A stretch of 64,000 nt of DNA from Armigeres subalbatus (Eukaryota > Arthropoda > Insecta > Diptera > Culicidae). Shown here piece by piece: positions 43,775 to 54,943 of the stretch (position 1 is its first letter; every line of letters starts with the position of its first letter). The translations under genes and the position numbers were made by a program. The stretch is taken from the NCBI RefSeq assembly GCF_024139115.2, contig NC_085141.1, positions 406,187,612-406,251,611 on the forward strand, written 5' to 3'. The notes under the pieces were generated by a model. The model was given only the letters and a program-made list of their open reading frames with translations. It was not told the DNA's origin and ran no database searches.

Positions 43775-46650
43775 AGCACCAACCAATTAAAGGTGATTAT
43801 ACAACAAAGCCACAAATCAGGCCAAGTTCCAGTTGGAATGTAGAGCCATTCAAAAAGAAGAAGAAGAAGTAGAACACCCTATTAATAACCAGACGAAAAT
43901 ATCAGCCGTATCCCTTTGTGCTTTTTGTAGAAGGGAAGTTGCAAAGACAGTAAACAATTCTATTTGTTCTTCATTTCATTGATCATTATGAAAGCTTGAA
44001 TGAAAGGCTCTGAGATGAAGTATTAGCAAACTACCCTCTGCTCTGTCTGTTCTTACCTGACAAAATTTTAATTTCGTTCTCTCTAAGTACCTCTAAGCCA
44101 GCATTTCAACAACTCATCAACACGTTAGCCTTTCAACCCACCTCTGTAAAACTAATTTAATAGCAAATGCAAATGACAATCTTCATGCAAACTGGAGGAT
44201 TACATTTAATTGACCACTAGAACACCGACCGACGACAACGAAAAAGCTTCCATTATCCATTCGCCATGACTGATAGGACAGGTGGTAATGGAATTGCAAA
44301 TCCTTAAATAAACTCAACGACTCATCCATGCATTTTCCTCCGACCTGACCCATCCCAGTTTAAAAAATATAAATGACTTTGCTTCCAGCAAACCATCAAC
44401 CAGCAGCCAATCTCCGAACGACCAGGAGCCGACCAACCCAACCAAACAAGTGTAATCCGACTGTAAATCCAATATTTGGAATGGCAGAGTGCGAGCCGGG
44501 GCCGGATTCAACAACGAGCGCAATCCGGCGGATCAAAGCACTACCTATCTCGACCGATCGCTCAAACTTTTGCAATAAAATAACACACCGAAAATGAAAA
44601 TGTTTTCATCTGTTCTTGCTATTGGGAGACTTTTGCCGCAGTATACAAAAAAAAGAAAGTACACCAAAGAAAAACAAAACCAATTCGTCGATTTTCCATC
44701 CAGTGAATTACATCCTACAATGTTTGTGTTGCTTCATCCGTCCTAGGCTTCTGTTCCTGAAGCTTTCCAAAATTTGGGGGAAGCAGCCCCACAATGCTTT
44801 CCAGATGCTCTGAGAAAGAATACCAAGTCATTCAAGATGAAGATGAAGGATATGTTTTGTTTGAATTTAATTTAATGAAAATTAACAAAAAATACTAAAA
44901 TAGTTCAAAGTTGGATGAGAAACCGTAAGAGATGCAATCGCTATATACCGAGATTTAAATCACCTTGACTGCTTCACTGTTCTAAAATAGTTAGATACAT
45001 CAAATTATGTTTATCAGCATTGGCCGAGTTGGTCGTATTACCAAGTTTTCTCCTATTTACTGTGCATAGTAACTCATGGTTGGAAACTCCACTTCTGCTC
45101 ACATCGGACGTTAGAGGGCAGGTTTCCAGAAATAAAGTACCCACTTCTACAGAAGAGGTAATCAGTCTTAGTCCAGGCTGAATAACTACCGTTATGGCAT
45201 AGGCAGTTTTAGTGTTCTGGGTAAAGGCAGTCTTTGAACAAACAAAAAGTTAGCGCCATGTACTAATTACGCTAGTGCGTATAGAGAGGACGTCTGGGCG
45301 TTTTCTTATGATTCATAAAAAAGGCTTACTAGAAGGGATAAATTATTGAAAACCACATGGATAATCCTTTTCTTAAATAGTAAAATTTACTACCACCGGA
45401 AAACAAAAAACCCTTTCTTTTTATCAGTGGATACGGATACCAAATTATGTTTCATAAAAGGTATCCATCATTGATAGAAGACTGATCGAATTGAAGAATC
45501 TATCCATGATCGGTACGGATCAGTTATTTCACACGTGCAAAAAATCGTATCCCCAACGCGAGAAGAACAAGCCATTTAGTCATGCTTTACCATACGTTGT
45601 CGGTTGTGTTCTATGTTTTATTTCAAGCCAGAGCATTGACCAGAAATATGAAGCATTTATTCGCCCACAAAGAAAATTAAGAAAGGATGTCGGAATGATT
45701 TAGTAGAAATTACAATTTTTCACTAAAAATCAAAACACTAAATAAAGGAATTTGAGTGCGAAAATTGAACTAATTTTATCCTTCTTCAAAGATACAATCC
45801 TGTTTCTTGAAGATGGTGACAGGGGCACAAGAACCCTTTCATCGGTGTTCCTAAAGATATTTCTGTTCTTGTTGCCACTGGAACTGGATGCTGATTGCTG
45901 GTGCTGCTTTTCCGCTCCGACTTTTTGCCGGTATTTGTCGAGATTGGCATTTTGTGATTGTTGCTACATTTTTATCCCAATCTCTTTTTCTTTTCCCGGA
46001 ACTATTGAGTGCAACTCAGTTCTCAGTTGCATTGTATGAATCGTTACGACGTCGTCGTCGTCGTCGAAACTCTACTTCAAATGAAAAAGTAAAACTGGAA
46101 TCTTTTTTCTGCGATACTCTTCATGTTGTCCCGCAGAGCTGGAGAAGTTGTTCCTTCGTGTGCTTTTCGATTCCGAAAAGGTTTGAGATGGAGCAGCATG
46201 GTTGGCCAAGGTAGAACTTTTCCTATTGAGTGAATCTAACCAAAAGCAGGGGAGAGAAAATGCTGAAGAACGGCGGGTAGTGGTATTATTTTGGTGTACA
46301 GCAAATGAAGGTGGTAAAATGGGAAGGTTATCGCAAAAGTGACTTATTATTAATCGCTCTGAAAAACTGTTATTATCTTGTCTCCAGTGAGACCTGTTTT
46401 ATCCAACATTTTCTATACAACATGGAATGCATCACATGACGATGATGATGATGATGAAGACGCTAATGTTGTTTGTTTGTTTGTTTGTGTATTATTGGCG
46501 CATTACATCAAAGAAATGCATTCGTATCCGAAAAAACCTTTGAAGTTACAGTTGTGTGTGATCCAGATACTTCCTTTCGTTTTCAGTTCTAATATGCACA
46601 TTAGGGGTTTGTGTTAGGAGTCCATCTCATTTTCCAAATTTAATTTAAAA
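43775..46650. other. anonymous sequence, two microsatellites
   Basis: No gene or element recognised. A (CGT)n run lies at about 46045-46064 and a (GAT)n run at about 46438-46456. Confidence 0.45.
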
Positions 46651-46659
46651 GTTAAGTTC

Positions 46660-47175
46660 GGTTAAGACGGCACCGCGTGTGCTCCGTATCTTGCAACGAG
46701 TACTCTGCAGCAGATTGCACGCGACAATAAGCACCAGTTTCCAGCTGCAGTAGAGCCAGCTATCTACGAATTCTACGTCGATGATTTCCTTTCGGGCGCT
46801 GATAACGTAGAATCTGAAATTAAAGTGAGGCACCTCTATATGGGGTTCCATCGGAAGATTTTGCCGTTCAACCGCTGCATAAACTCCAGAACGAGCAGGC
46901 CGTTTCAATTCTGGGGCTCGCATGGGAGCCGAGAACCGATGCCGAAGTCCAGCTACCCCACCGGCCATGGATCTGACAAAGCGAAAGGTGATGTCATACA
47001 TCGCGCAAATCTTTGACCCACTTGATCTAGTGCATCCTACAATTATGGTGGCCAAACTCTTCATGCGGCGTTTATGGGCACTGAATCAGAATGGAGAGGC
47101 CTGTGAGTGGGATACAGCACTCCAAACCAAGCTACATGAGGAGTAGAAGGCGTGGAAGGCGAAATACGTTTCTGT
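46660..47175 (+). pseudogene. BEL/Pao 2 RT catalytic region
   Basis: CAPYLATSTLQQIARDNKH leads to EFYVDDFLSGADN, with the YVDD box at 46774-46785. After frameshifts come VSILGLAWEPRTDAEVQ and SYIAQIFDPLDLVHPTIMVA. The segment between YVDD and the next block is shortened. The RNase H that should follow is absent, replaced by noncoding sequence from about 47178. Confidence 0.8.
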
Positions 47176-47551
47176 CAAGGTACAATCAAGTGGTGGAATT
47201 AAATGGGATGGTACAAACTCGTCTTATGACAAGTGACGACATTCCACTAAAAAGCTCAAAATTATTTTCTCAATATGTTTTTTGTCTGCCCCAATCGGAA
47301 AAACGAATATAACACTTGATCCGAAAAAGATATTGAGCATATTTACCAATCAAAAGTTGCATTTTTTCTAAATCTAAAAGTAACTCTAAGGCGACTTTTT
47401 CGAAAAATCTAAAACAAAAAAAGTATATAAAAATACTGTTTTTTGAGGTACACCCCAATCCAATTAGATGAAATTGCTCTGAATCAGCCAGAAAAAGCTT
47501 TTTAGCAAAATTTATTGAAATAAGCTGCGCTATAACTTTGTAGAACATTAC

Positions 47552-47735
47552 ATACACCCAACCAGCGGATGGTAGATTTGAATACAATTCTGTATAAGAA
47601 CCTTACAGAAACTGTATCATAATTTGGCATATACAATTTCGGAATATTTTAATACAATTTTTGTATAAAAAGCTTACAGAATTGTATATGCCAAGATTTT
47701 ATACAATGATTGCCAGATTTGTTTTTTGGGTGTAG
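47552..47735. mobile_element. candidate 184-bp MITE
   Basis: tacacccaa (47552-47560) and ttgggtgta near 47727-47735 form short terminal inverted repeats. Inside, ttggcatatacaattt (about 47625) and aattgtatatgccaa (about 47678) form a second inverted pair. The target duplication is unclear. It lies in the block separating two BEL 2 pieces. Confidence 0.55.
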
Positions 47736-47934
47736 TGTTACGAGAAATAAAAAAAAACATTTCAATTTTTTTATTTAATAGGCCACCATAATGATGGTGA
47801 TAACTAATTCGAACAATTTCGTAGAAAAACAGTTTTTTTTCTAAAAAAAATATAATTTTGACGTAAAAGGCATATTTACGCGTAAATCTGTATCCTGGAC
47901 CATAGTGCAATGTAAGCGTAGGTGGAACGGTCCA

Positions 47935-48275
47935 ATCTAGTTGTCACTCGATCCAGTTCACTGGCCGAATCTCATTCCCACCTACGATAACGTGGAAACT
48001 ATTACGGAAGAACGCAATGTGTGCCACGTTACGATGAGTGCCATACAGAATGAGTTCCACTATAATTTGTTCGCGCTCTACTCCAGTTTCTCCAAGCTTC
48101 ACCGCGTTACTAAGTTCTGCTTACAATACCTGCCATTCCTACGAGAATCCGCAGTACTACGCCGAACGGACCCGGATAGCTACCACCAACTCAGTATTCG
48201 CATGGATACCGTTTCTCCAGTCTCCACGGAAGAATTACAACGTGCTGAGCTTCATCTGTGTACATATCTCCCACC
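47935..48275 (+). pseudogene. BEL/Pao 2 pre-integrase segment
   Basis: A 114-codon frame contains ALYSSFSKLHRVTKFCLQYL, FLRESAVLRRTDPDSYHQL and STEELQRAELHLCT, the helical linker between RNase H and integrase in BEL/Pao pol. It shows few lesions. Sequence after about 48285 to 48520 is unrelated AT-rich material. Confidence 0.8.
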
Positions 48276-48524
48276 TGTCAAATAATGAACAAGTCGCCAA
48301 ATCATCCACCATCAGAAAGAAATAATGAAAAGTAAACAGCGCGTAAAACTTGAGGTGCGGAAATTTACGCTTTTTTACGCAGAAATGGTGCCCTTCCTAA
48401 CAAGTTTGCTTACAACTTGCATGAAATATTGATGATTCACGTTAAATACTGTATTCATTTAGGCTATATCTCGCATGGAATTACGCTAATAATAGCGTTC
48501 CATTTATGTGCATGATTTTTAGCG

Positions 48525-48985
48525 TACATTTCAGTGGATTTTTCTATCTGTATGAAGTGGCTGAAGCCATTCATCGACGAAGACCGCTTTATTTGCATAG
48601 GTGGCAAGCTGAGGAACGCTACGATTGAGTTAAGCATCCTATTGTACTCTCTACAAAACACCCGCTGTCGACTCTGCTGGCTAGTTGCTTTCACTTGAAG
48701 CAACTACATGCAGAACCGCAACTCCTGGATTCTCGGTGGCAGAAATTTGTTTAAAACCGTTTTCCACCATTGCCACACTTGCTTTCGTAGAAAGCCTACA
48801 CTAGCCCAGTAGAGCACAGCAGATCTTCCAGCATCGCGAGTCACACCAAACCGGCCCTACTCCGTCTGTGGAGTCGCGACTACCGTGGACTGTTTCTGCT
48901 GAAGGCAACCGTCCGCAATCGTGCTCCAACCAAGGCATACGTAGTGATTTTCGTTTGATTCGCCACGATAGCCGTCGACATCTAG
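48525..48985 (+). pseudogene. BEL/Pao 2 integrase N-terminal part
   Basis: FIDEDRFICIGGKLRNATIE precedes LSTLLASCFHLKQLHAEPQ (His pair), FHHCHTCFRRKPTLA (Cys pair of the zinc domain) and, after a frameshift, the beginning of the core, with PTKAYVVIFV and TIAVDI. It is cut at about 48990 by the GAATTCC-rich element. Stops occur at several points. Confidence 0.78.
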
Positions 48986-48989
48986 TTTG

Positions 48990-51100
48990 TTAGGCAAGGG
49001 CATGGCCAGTTGAGGGCAGCGGGGCCGTCGCTCCCCCTAAATGGTGGAAAGATTGAACGGGTACTGAAATGATCTCCCTTAAACATGTGCACTTTCCGAT
49101 CCAATCATATTCAGAAATAGGGGGCTGAAATTCCCAAAAGCTTATTAGGGTATCCAGGATCCATAATATATGAAAGTTCAAAACAACACAAAACAACACA
49201 TTATCTTATCTAGAAACCCCCCACTAACTTTTTTTCAGGAAATTCATGAAGAAATTCCTTGAAGATTTCTTTACTTCTAGACATTTCTTCGGCTATTCTT
49301 CCAGAAAAATCTCCGGCATTTCCTTCAGGAATGCATTCGAGAGAAGGTTTTTTGGAGTTCCACCAGTTGTTCCTCCGGGAATTCATTCAGACTTTCTTTC
49401 AGGAATTCATTTAGGCTTTCTTTGGGAATTTATCTAAAAAATCCTCAAGAATTTCCAGAGAATTTCTCTGGGAGTTCCTCCGGGAGGTCCTTTAAGAATT
49501 CTTCCAGGAGTTCCTCCTAGAATTTCTACGGAAGTTCACTTGGGCGTTCATCCAGGAGTTCTTACGAGAGTTCCTCCGGAAATTCTTCCTGTAGTTCTTC
49601 AAGTAATTGCTCCAGAAGTTCCAGGAGGAACCGGAGGAACTGCCGGTGAAACTCCCGGAGGAATGCTCATAGAAACTGCCAGTAGATCTCCAGCAGAAGC
49701 TCCCGTATGAGCTGCCGGAGAAGCTCCCGTAAGAACTCCCGGAGGAATTTCAGGAGGAACTAGAGGACCTCCCGAAGGAACTCTCTGCAAAACTATTGTA
49801 AGAACTTCGGGAGGATTTTCCATCTTGATTTCTGACGAAAGCCTAAATGATTTCTTTAAAAAAAATCTTTCGAAGGAATTCTCGGAACTTCAGGAGGAAT
49901 TTCTGAAGAAACTCCCGGGAAAATTTTCGAAGGAACCTCTGGAGGAGCTGCCAGTGAAACTACCAGAAGAATTTAAAAAAAAACTAGAAGAACTAATCTT
50001 ATAGACAAATCTTGTCTTGCTTTGTAGGGGTATGTAGATGGACCATCATCATCATCAGAGGACCTCCCGGAGAATTCCTTGAGGAGCTCCCAGAGAAATT
50101 CTCGGAGGAGCTTCTGGAAGAATTTATATATAAATTCCTGAAAAACTCTAAATGAATTCCAGAAAGAAAGCCTGAATGAGTTCCCGGAGAAAATTCTGAA
50201 GAAATTCCAGGAAGAATTTTCAGAGGAATTCCTGTTTAAACTGCTGAAATCCTGGAGGAATTCTTGTAGGAACTGCCGATGGAGCTCTTGGAAGAATTCC
50301 TGGACGAGCTTCCGGAGGAATTTTCAAAGAAACTCCTTGAGGATCTCCCAGGGAAAATCTTGAAGTTTCCACTGGAATTCTTTCAGGCTTTCTTTGGGAA
50401 TCTATCTAGGAATTCCTCCGAAAATTCCATTGCTTGTTGATTTCATTTTTGGTATAATTTCTGTTTAAATTTTCGGTGGAATTCCTGGAGAAATTCTTTG
50501 AAATTTTTACAAGAAATTATTCGAAACTTTCACGGAAAATTGAATGGAATTTACACAAGAAATTTGAAGATTTTTCGCGAAATTCTCAGGAATGTTTACT
50601 GGCAATTCTGCGGAATTTCCACGGAATATTCTTAGGAATTCCACGGTCCAATTTTTCAGAATTTTTATGAAGAACAGCACAAAAGAATTATCTAAAGAAT
50701 TCCCTGCAGAACTGTAGTTCGAGGAGGATTTCTTGGAGTAAATAATGGTGGAATTTTCAAATCAATTTCTTTGCTGGAGGCATTCCTAAAGAATCCCTGA
50801 AAGAATTCCTGATGGAATTGTTAAAGGAATTCCTGGAGAAAACTTGCATATTGTTTTTACTGCCGATTTTATAATAAATATAATTTCAGAAAGGGTTTGT
50901 TTCGAAATTTAGATGTATGGTTCTAGTTTTGTAAAACTTATGGATGAATGCACGATTTTTATAATAATTATTATAGCCTATTTTATATTCTTCCTCAATA
51001 CTAAGCTCGTTAATAATGTTCTCCTCACTAAATATCTGATGAGCAATACCTATATCATGCATTTTTAAATCCATTATTGTTTTAATCATTATTGTTGTTA
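48990..51100 (+). mobile_element. GAATTCC-rich TIR element, left copy (shortened)
   Basis: The outer 210 bp (48992-49200) are the reverse complement of 58110-58328: caagggc(g/a)t(a/g)gcca end, tggaaagattgaacggg, aaacatgtgcactt, ggatccataatatatgaaag. Then comes a GAATTCC/CTCCGGGA-type array (49230-50870) and a unique tail (50880-51095) matching the inverse of 55020-55240. It lies inside BEL 2. The far TIR is missing. Noncoding. Confidence 0.82.
49230..50870. repeat. degenerate GAATTCC short-unit array
   Basis: Roughly 12-15-bp units on the theme ggaattcctccgggag or its complement, with high drift and changes of orientation near 49600-49780. Open frames rich in Ser, Pro, Glu and Gly arise from the repeat and are not genes. 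Confidence 0.88.
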
Positions 51101-51229
51101 AATGTACGCACAACCCGAAAGTTTTATTGTGGACTTGAATGCGTCACGTTTATTGGCGTTGCGTTTTAGTAAGAAACACTGACTTCATGATGTCGATTTT
51201 CGTGGGATTCCAGACAACCATCTGGAAGC

Positions 51230-51495
51230 TTACGATGTGGTTCTGAAGCATCTCCAGAATATCTGGGCACGCTGCAGCCGGGAGTACTGTTGATGTAGGC
51301 CGCATCGTCGTCGTGTTGGAGGACAACGTTCCTCCTACTAGATGGCCGCTTGGCCCATTTTGTGAAGCTGCAACCGTGCAAGGACGGGTTCGTCCAAGTC
51401 GTGACCCTACGCACTGCTCCAGGGAAGGACATTTTTCGTGTCATAGCTAAGGTCGCCCTACTGCAGTCACCGGATCCAAGCATCTAAAGCAGTAT
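51230..51495 (+). pseudogene. BEL/Pao 2 integrase C-terminal (DUF5641-like) fragment
   Basis: The plus strand reads HLQNIWARCSREYC, VVVLEDNVPPTRWPLG and, after a frameshift, VQVVTLRTAPGKDIFRVIA ending LLQSPDPSI and a stop at about 51487. This is the C-terminal tail of BEL/Pao integrase. It resumes the element interrupted at 48990. Sequence from 51495 to 52003, and 54032 to about 54330, would be its 3' UTR or LTR; no repeat pair proves this. Confidence 0.8.
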
Positions 51496-52308
51496 GGGAG
51501 AACTTGCTCGAAGCGCACTTGCGCTTAACGCAAGTAATTGTAGCTCCATTCCTTTCAAGCCAAGTCGTTTTATCTACCTTGTCTTCTTTATGTTCCCGGT
51601 CAACTGCGAGGATCTACGGTGGAGCGATCTCTGAACCGATGTCTACAACAACCACAACCATCCAAAACTGCACCTGAATTCGTCCAACGCTGTTTTATTG
51701 GAACCCCTACGTGCTCCAAGGTGGCCGGAATGTTGAAGCCGGACCTGATAATGACCAAACAATATTATGTATAAAATATTTTCCATTCCACTACCCCATT
51801 TGTTGAACTATACTTCAATGGGTATTGTTTTCATGCGAGAGCGCTGAGAAGAGCGCATATTGAACAATTATCACCGCCTGTGGAGTGTTGAGTAAGAAGA
51901 TGATACGGTCGATCTCGGTCTTTCCCTTATTTCTACCCGCTTTGCAGCGTCGTGTGTGAAATGCCACAAGTCCAAGATGCTGGATAGAGACTTTATCGTT
52001 TTCTAAGGTGACCAGACGTCCTGCGTTTCGCGGGACAGTCCCGCATTTTCGCCATTTGTCCCGCGCTAAAAAGAGTCCCGCGAAATGTCCCGCGTTTCAC
52101 TTATTTCAAGATAATGTCCCGCGAAATAAAGAAATATTTAACAAAAAAATAGCAGTACATAATTTAGTAAACGTTCTTCAAGAATTTATAAGATTTTGAA
52201 AATTTATTATATTGATTAATGGTTTTCGATTTTCGTCACATAGCATCACTCTGGAGGCTTGATGAGTGGTCTTTCACCCAACGCCATGGCCACACTCGCA
52301 TGTGATTT

Positions 52309-52431
52309 AAATCTCTTTTCTGCGTCCAAATTATATTTCTTACATCCTAAATAAAATTATCATCAGTAACAAACAGAGTAAGGAAGAGCTAAACATATTT
52401 GAAATATAATTTGGACGCAGAAAAGAGGTTT
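52309..52431. repeat. inverted repeat with 30-bp arms
   Basis: aaatctcttttctgcgtcca (52309-52338 arm) and its complement at 52402-52431 pair over 30 bp with one mismatch around a 63-nt loop. Confidence 0.85.
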
Positions 52432-52821
52432 CTCCAAGGGTTTCTCATATTGTCATCAACGTCATTTGTATCTTTCCGTCTCCCACAAAATTATAACTGT
52501 GGTAGTGCAACGCCGAGCGGCAGCACAAGCACTCACTTAAAACACGTGTTTGTTGATTTCCAATTTTATTTCGTCTTAAACTCTAGCGAGTTTGAGGAAT
52601 TTTGACAACCCTGCTTTGGTACATTCTAGGGATCCTAGTCAAATCCTCAAGGACACGAGAACGAGGAAAGATGTTTAATTTGATACCTACTAAAAGAGCT
52701 GTAATAAGTGAAATGGAAGGTTTGAACGTGCTATCAAGGAATATTTTACTCAATCTGCAACAATAACAATGCTTTCAAAGTGAAGAACTGAAATCATTTC
52801 AAAATTCAAAGAAATAATATA

Positions 52822-53082
52822 TTTTCGAGATTTTTCGGCTATACAGTCTGATTTATTAGAAAAAAATTTAAATGTTGTTCAACGTTTCGGCATCGGATTC
52901 AATGTCTTCTTCAGGGAAAAAAAAATTGTTTGCTCTTTGTAACGGAACGCCTATCATACTTAACAAAAAGCGATTAATTTTTTTCACCTGGAAGAAGACA
53001 TCGAACCCTATGACGAAAAACTGAACAAAATTTAAAAATATGTTCTAATAAATCAGGCTGCATAGCCGAAAAATCTCGAAAA
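52822..53082. mobile_element. 261-bp fold-back element inside the hAT element
   Basis: Outer arms ttttcgagatttttcggcta and the complement at 53043-53082 pair over about 40 bp with few mismatches. Pairing continues inward through aatgtcttcttcaggg and the diverged complement cctggaagaagacatc. Small AT-rich loops are included. No coding frame. Target duplication not evident. Confidence 0.78.
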
Positions 53083-53543
53083 TCAACACTACAGTCAACA
53101 ACTAGAAATAATTAAAAAAAAAATAACAATGCTCCTTTGGCTCAGATTCTGACAGTTCTCAATGCTCGATTGGCTCAAGATCTCTGAATGTAGGATCCCT
53201 CAACTCAACAATTTCAACTCACATCGTGTTCGTATGTTGTTATTATTTCAGTAAAAACTTCACTTTAAATCTGAGCAAGTTCGACGAATTTTAAGTAGCT
53301 CGAACCTTTTTTTGTTTCAAGCTTATGGAAAAATTTATGATAAATCGTCTGTTAGTTTGCGGGGAATAATAAAAAAATCTGATTAAGATGTAGGCATTTT
53401 AAGCAAATTTGAGTGCTCTGCCTAATTTCATAAAACGAATAATACGATCACTTTGAATGTTAGCTAAATGAATCATGTAACCACAGATAACAGACATTGA
53501 AGCTAGAACAAATTTTATTGAAAATCCTGTGTAAACTTTTGAA

Positions 53544-53846
53544 TTGATATACGTTGGCCCACTACTGCCATCTACTCAACTGATTGCGGCAGTACATAAG
53601 GATGCAGCTGAATTACAACCGTCGAATGCAGCCAATGCATTTGACAGCCGCAATTGGGCTGCGTTTTCAATAACAATGATTCTTGCGCCATCTCCAATCG
53701 ATTGCCAAACGCGATCCCAATTTAAAATACATTTGAATTACGGTTGCGGATGTTTACACACGTATGGGATGATAGCCTCAACATCTGTTATCTGTGATGT
53801 AACCAATACAAATAAGTTTAATTATCAGGAACTCGCACCGTTGTAA
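53544..53846 (+). other. unrecognised open frame in the hAT element, 100 codons
   Basis: The frame begins MIYVGPLLPSTQLIAAVHKD and contains AANAFDSRNWAAFSITMIL. It is free of simple repeats and more balanced in composition than its AT-rich surroundings. I do not recognise it. It may be captured sequence or chance. Confidence 0.25.
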
Positions 53847-54329
53847 AAAGTTGAACAGATTAATTCACAACAGAGGTATGATAGTGTGATTGATCCAGGG
53901 GCAAGCAAGTCCCAGAGAGGTTTATCAAATTTTAATGTTTTGACTCAAGCACATTTTTGAATAAAAATAAGGATTTAAAAAAAAATTGTCCCGCGCTGGC
54001 ACAAACTATATCTGGTCACATTATCGTTTTCGGTGTTTTAGAAGATTAGTTAGAGTCAATTAATTACTTCCCTCGAGGTGGGATCTCTGTTGCTTTTGTG
54101 CAGTGCATCATTCGGACCCTAGTTAAAGGATCGAAGAGCCAAGGTGGTCTAATCTTTAAGAATAAATGCTAATCTCCTGGATACAAAGGGCTTGTGGCGA
54201 TCCAAGCCCCTGATCAGTACTCCCGCATGTGTTTATAACTCAGCATAGAAAGACCTTCGATAACCGGGTAGTTTGCGCTTGAACAGTACCGTTGAACATA
54301 ATTCAGGAATCATAAATTTTAACAACATA

Positions 54330-54943
54330 ATACTCTTAAGGTTCAGGTTTCTGAAGTCAATTTCACAATTTCATAGTTGAATCAAAGTGACCTGCTCAGA
54401 CCTTGACTAAGACAATGCAATTTTGTTTACACAGATTAGCTAAAATAGCTTGATACCTGATACTATCGGAAATGACTCTCGGATATACAATTTTGTTTGA
54501 CGACATGGATCCAAACGATCTTAGAGCCGTTTGTGCTGAGTGGTAGCCAACACTGTGATACTTGAATAGTAGGCTCAGATCTAACAAAGTCATGTGATGC
54601 TCCAATGCCGTCTGACAATTCGTTTACAGCCATGGGAGAATGGCCAGGTACCAATATAAGCTGTAAAGTATTAACCGAATTAAGTTTGAGTTCGCCATGC
54701 GATTACTAATTTCAACATTGATAGCTGCTTGGTTATCTAAACAGAAGTATATTGCTTTGCCAATACCATGCTGCTGCAATGCGAATTGCACTCCACACAT
54801 AATGGCAAATATTTCCGCTTAAAAGGAAGTGCAGTGTCTACCCAGTAAGTAAGACTGTTCCAATTTCAGCTCATGTGAATAGACGCCTGCATTTGCTCTA
54901 CCTTCGGCGACAGAGCCGCCAGTGTAACACACAATGCTATCCA
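54330..54943 (-). pseudogene. Lian/LOA-like LINE RNase H scrap, part 1
   Basis: The minus strand is a diverged copy of 34600-35240. It contains VCYTGGSVAEGRANAGVYS, where the catalytic Asp of YTDGS has become Gly, then HELKLEQSYLLGRHC and VPGHSPMAVNELSD, and a C-terminal part near 54400-54600. It has many frameshifts. The 5' continuation lies at 58329-58400 beyond the TIR element inserted at 54944. Confidence 0.8.
54934..54943. repeat. target-site duplication of the right GAATTCC-rich element, copy 1
   Basis: atgctatcca, identical to 58329-58338. Confidence 0.85.

Larger units (their letters stand above)
46660..51495 (+). mobile_element. BEL/Pao LTR retrotransposon 2, interrupted
   Basis: Plus-strand pieces of one BEL/Pao pol appear in order: RT catalytic region (46660-47175), pre-integrase and integrase start (47935-48275 and 48525-48985), and integrase C-terminal DUF5641-like region (51230-51495). 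Between them lie an unassigned 760-bp block, a 230-bp block, and a GAATTCC-rich element of about 2.1 kb. The hAT element at 52.0 kb probably sits in its 3' UTR or LTR. The wording differs from BEL 1, so it is another family. Confidence 0.8.
52004..54023. mobile_element. 2.0-kb non-autonomous hAT element
   Basis: The left end taaggtgaccagacgtcc and the reverse-complemented right end taatgtgaccagatatag form imperfect TIRs that also share an inner gcgggaca. The 8 bases tcgttttc flank both sides (51996-52003 and 54024-54031), the duplication size of hAT transposons. The element contains a hairpin at 52309-52431, a fold-back at 52822-53082 and one unexplained frame at 53544-53846. No transposase was seen. 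Confidence 0.85.

Noticed and set aside
44616..46617. Several frames of 65-108 codons
   Set aside because: AT-rich background, no motif, partly over CGT and GAT microsatellites.
49500..50870. Several open frames rich in Pro, Ser, Glu and Gly, looking like a structural protein
   Set aside because: They follow the GAATTCC short-unit repeat in all frames and both strands, with no domain or stable start.
51166..51483. 105-codon minus-strand frame
   Set aside because: Antisense shadow of the BEL 2 integrase C-terminal segment, whose plus-strand reading matches the family.
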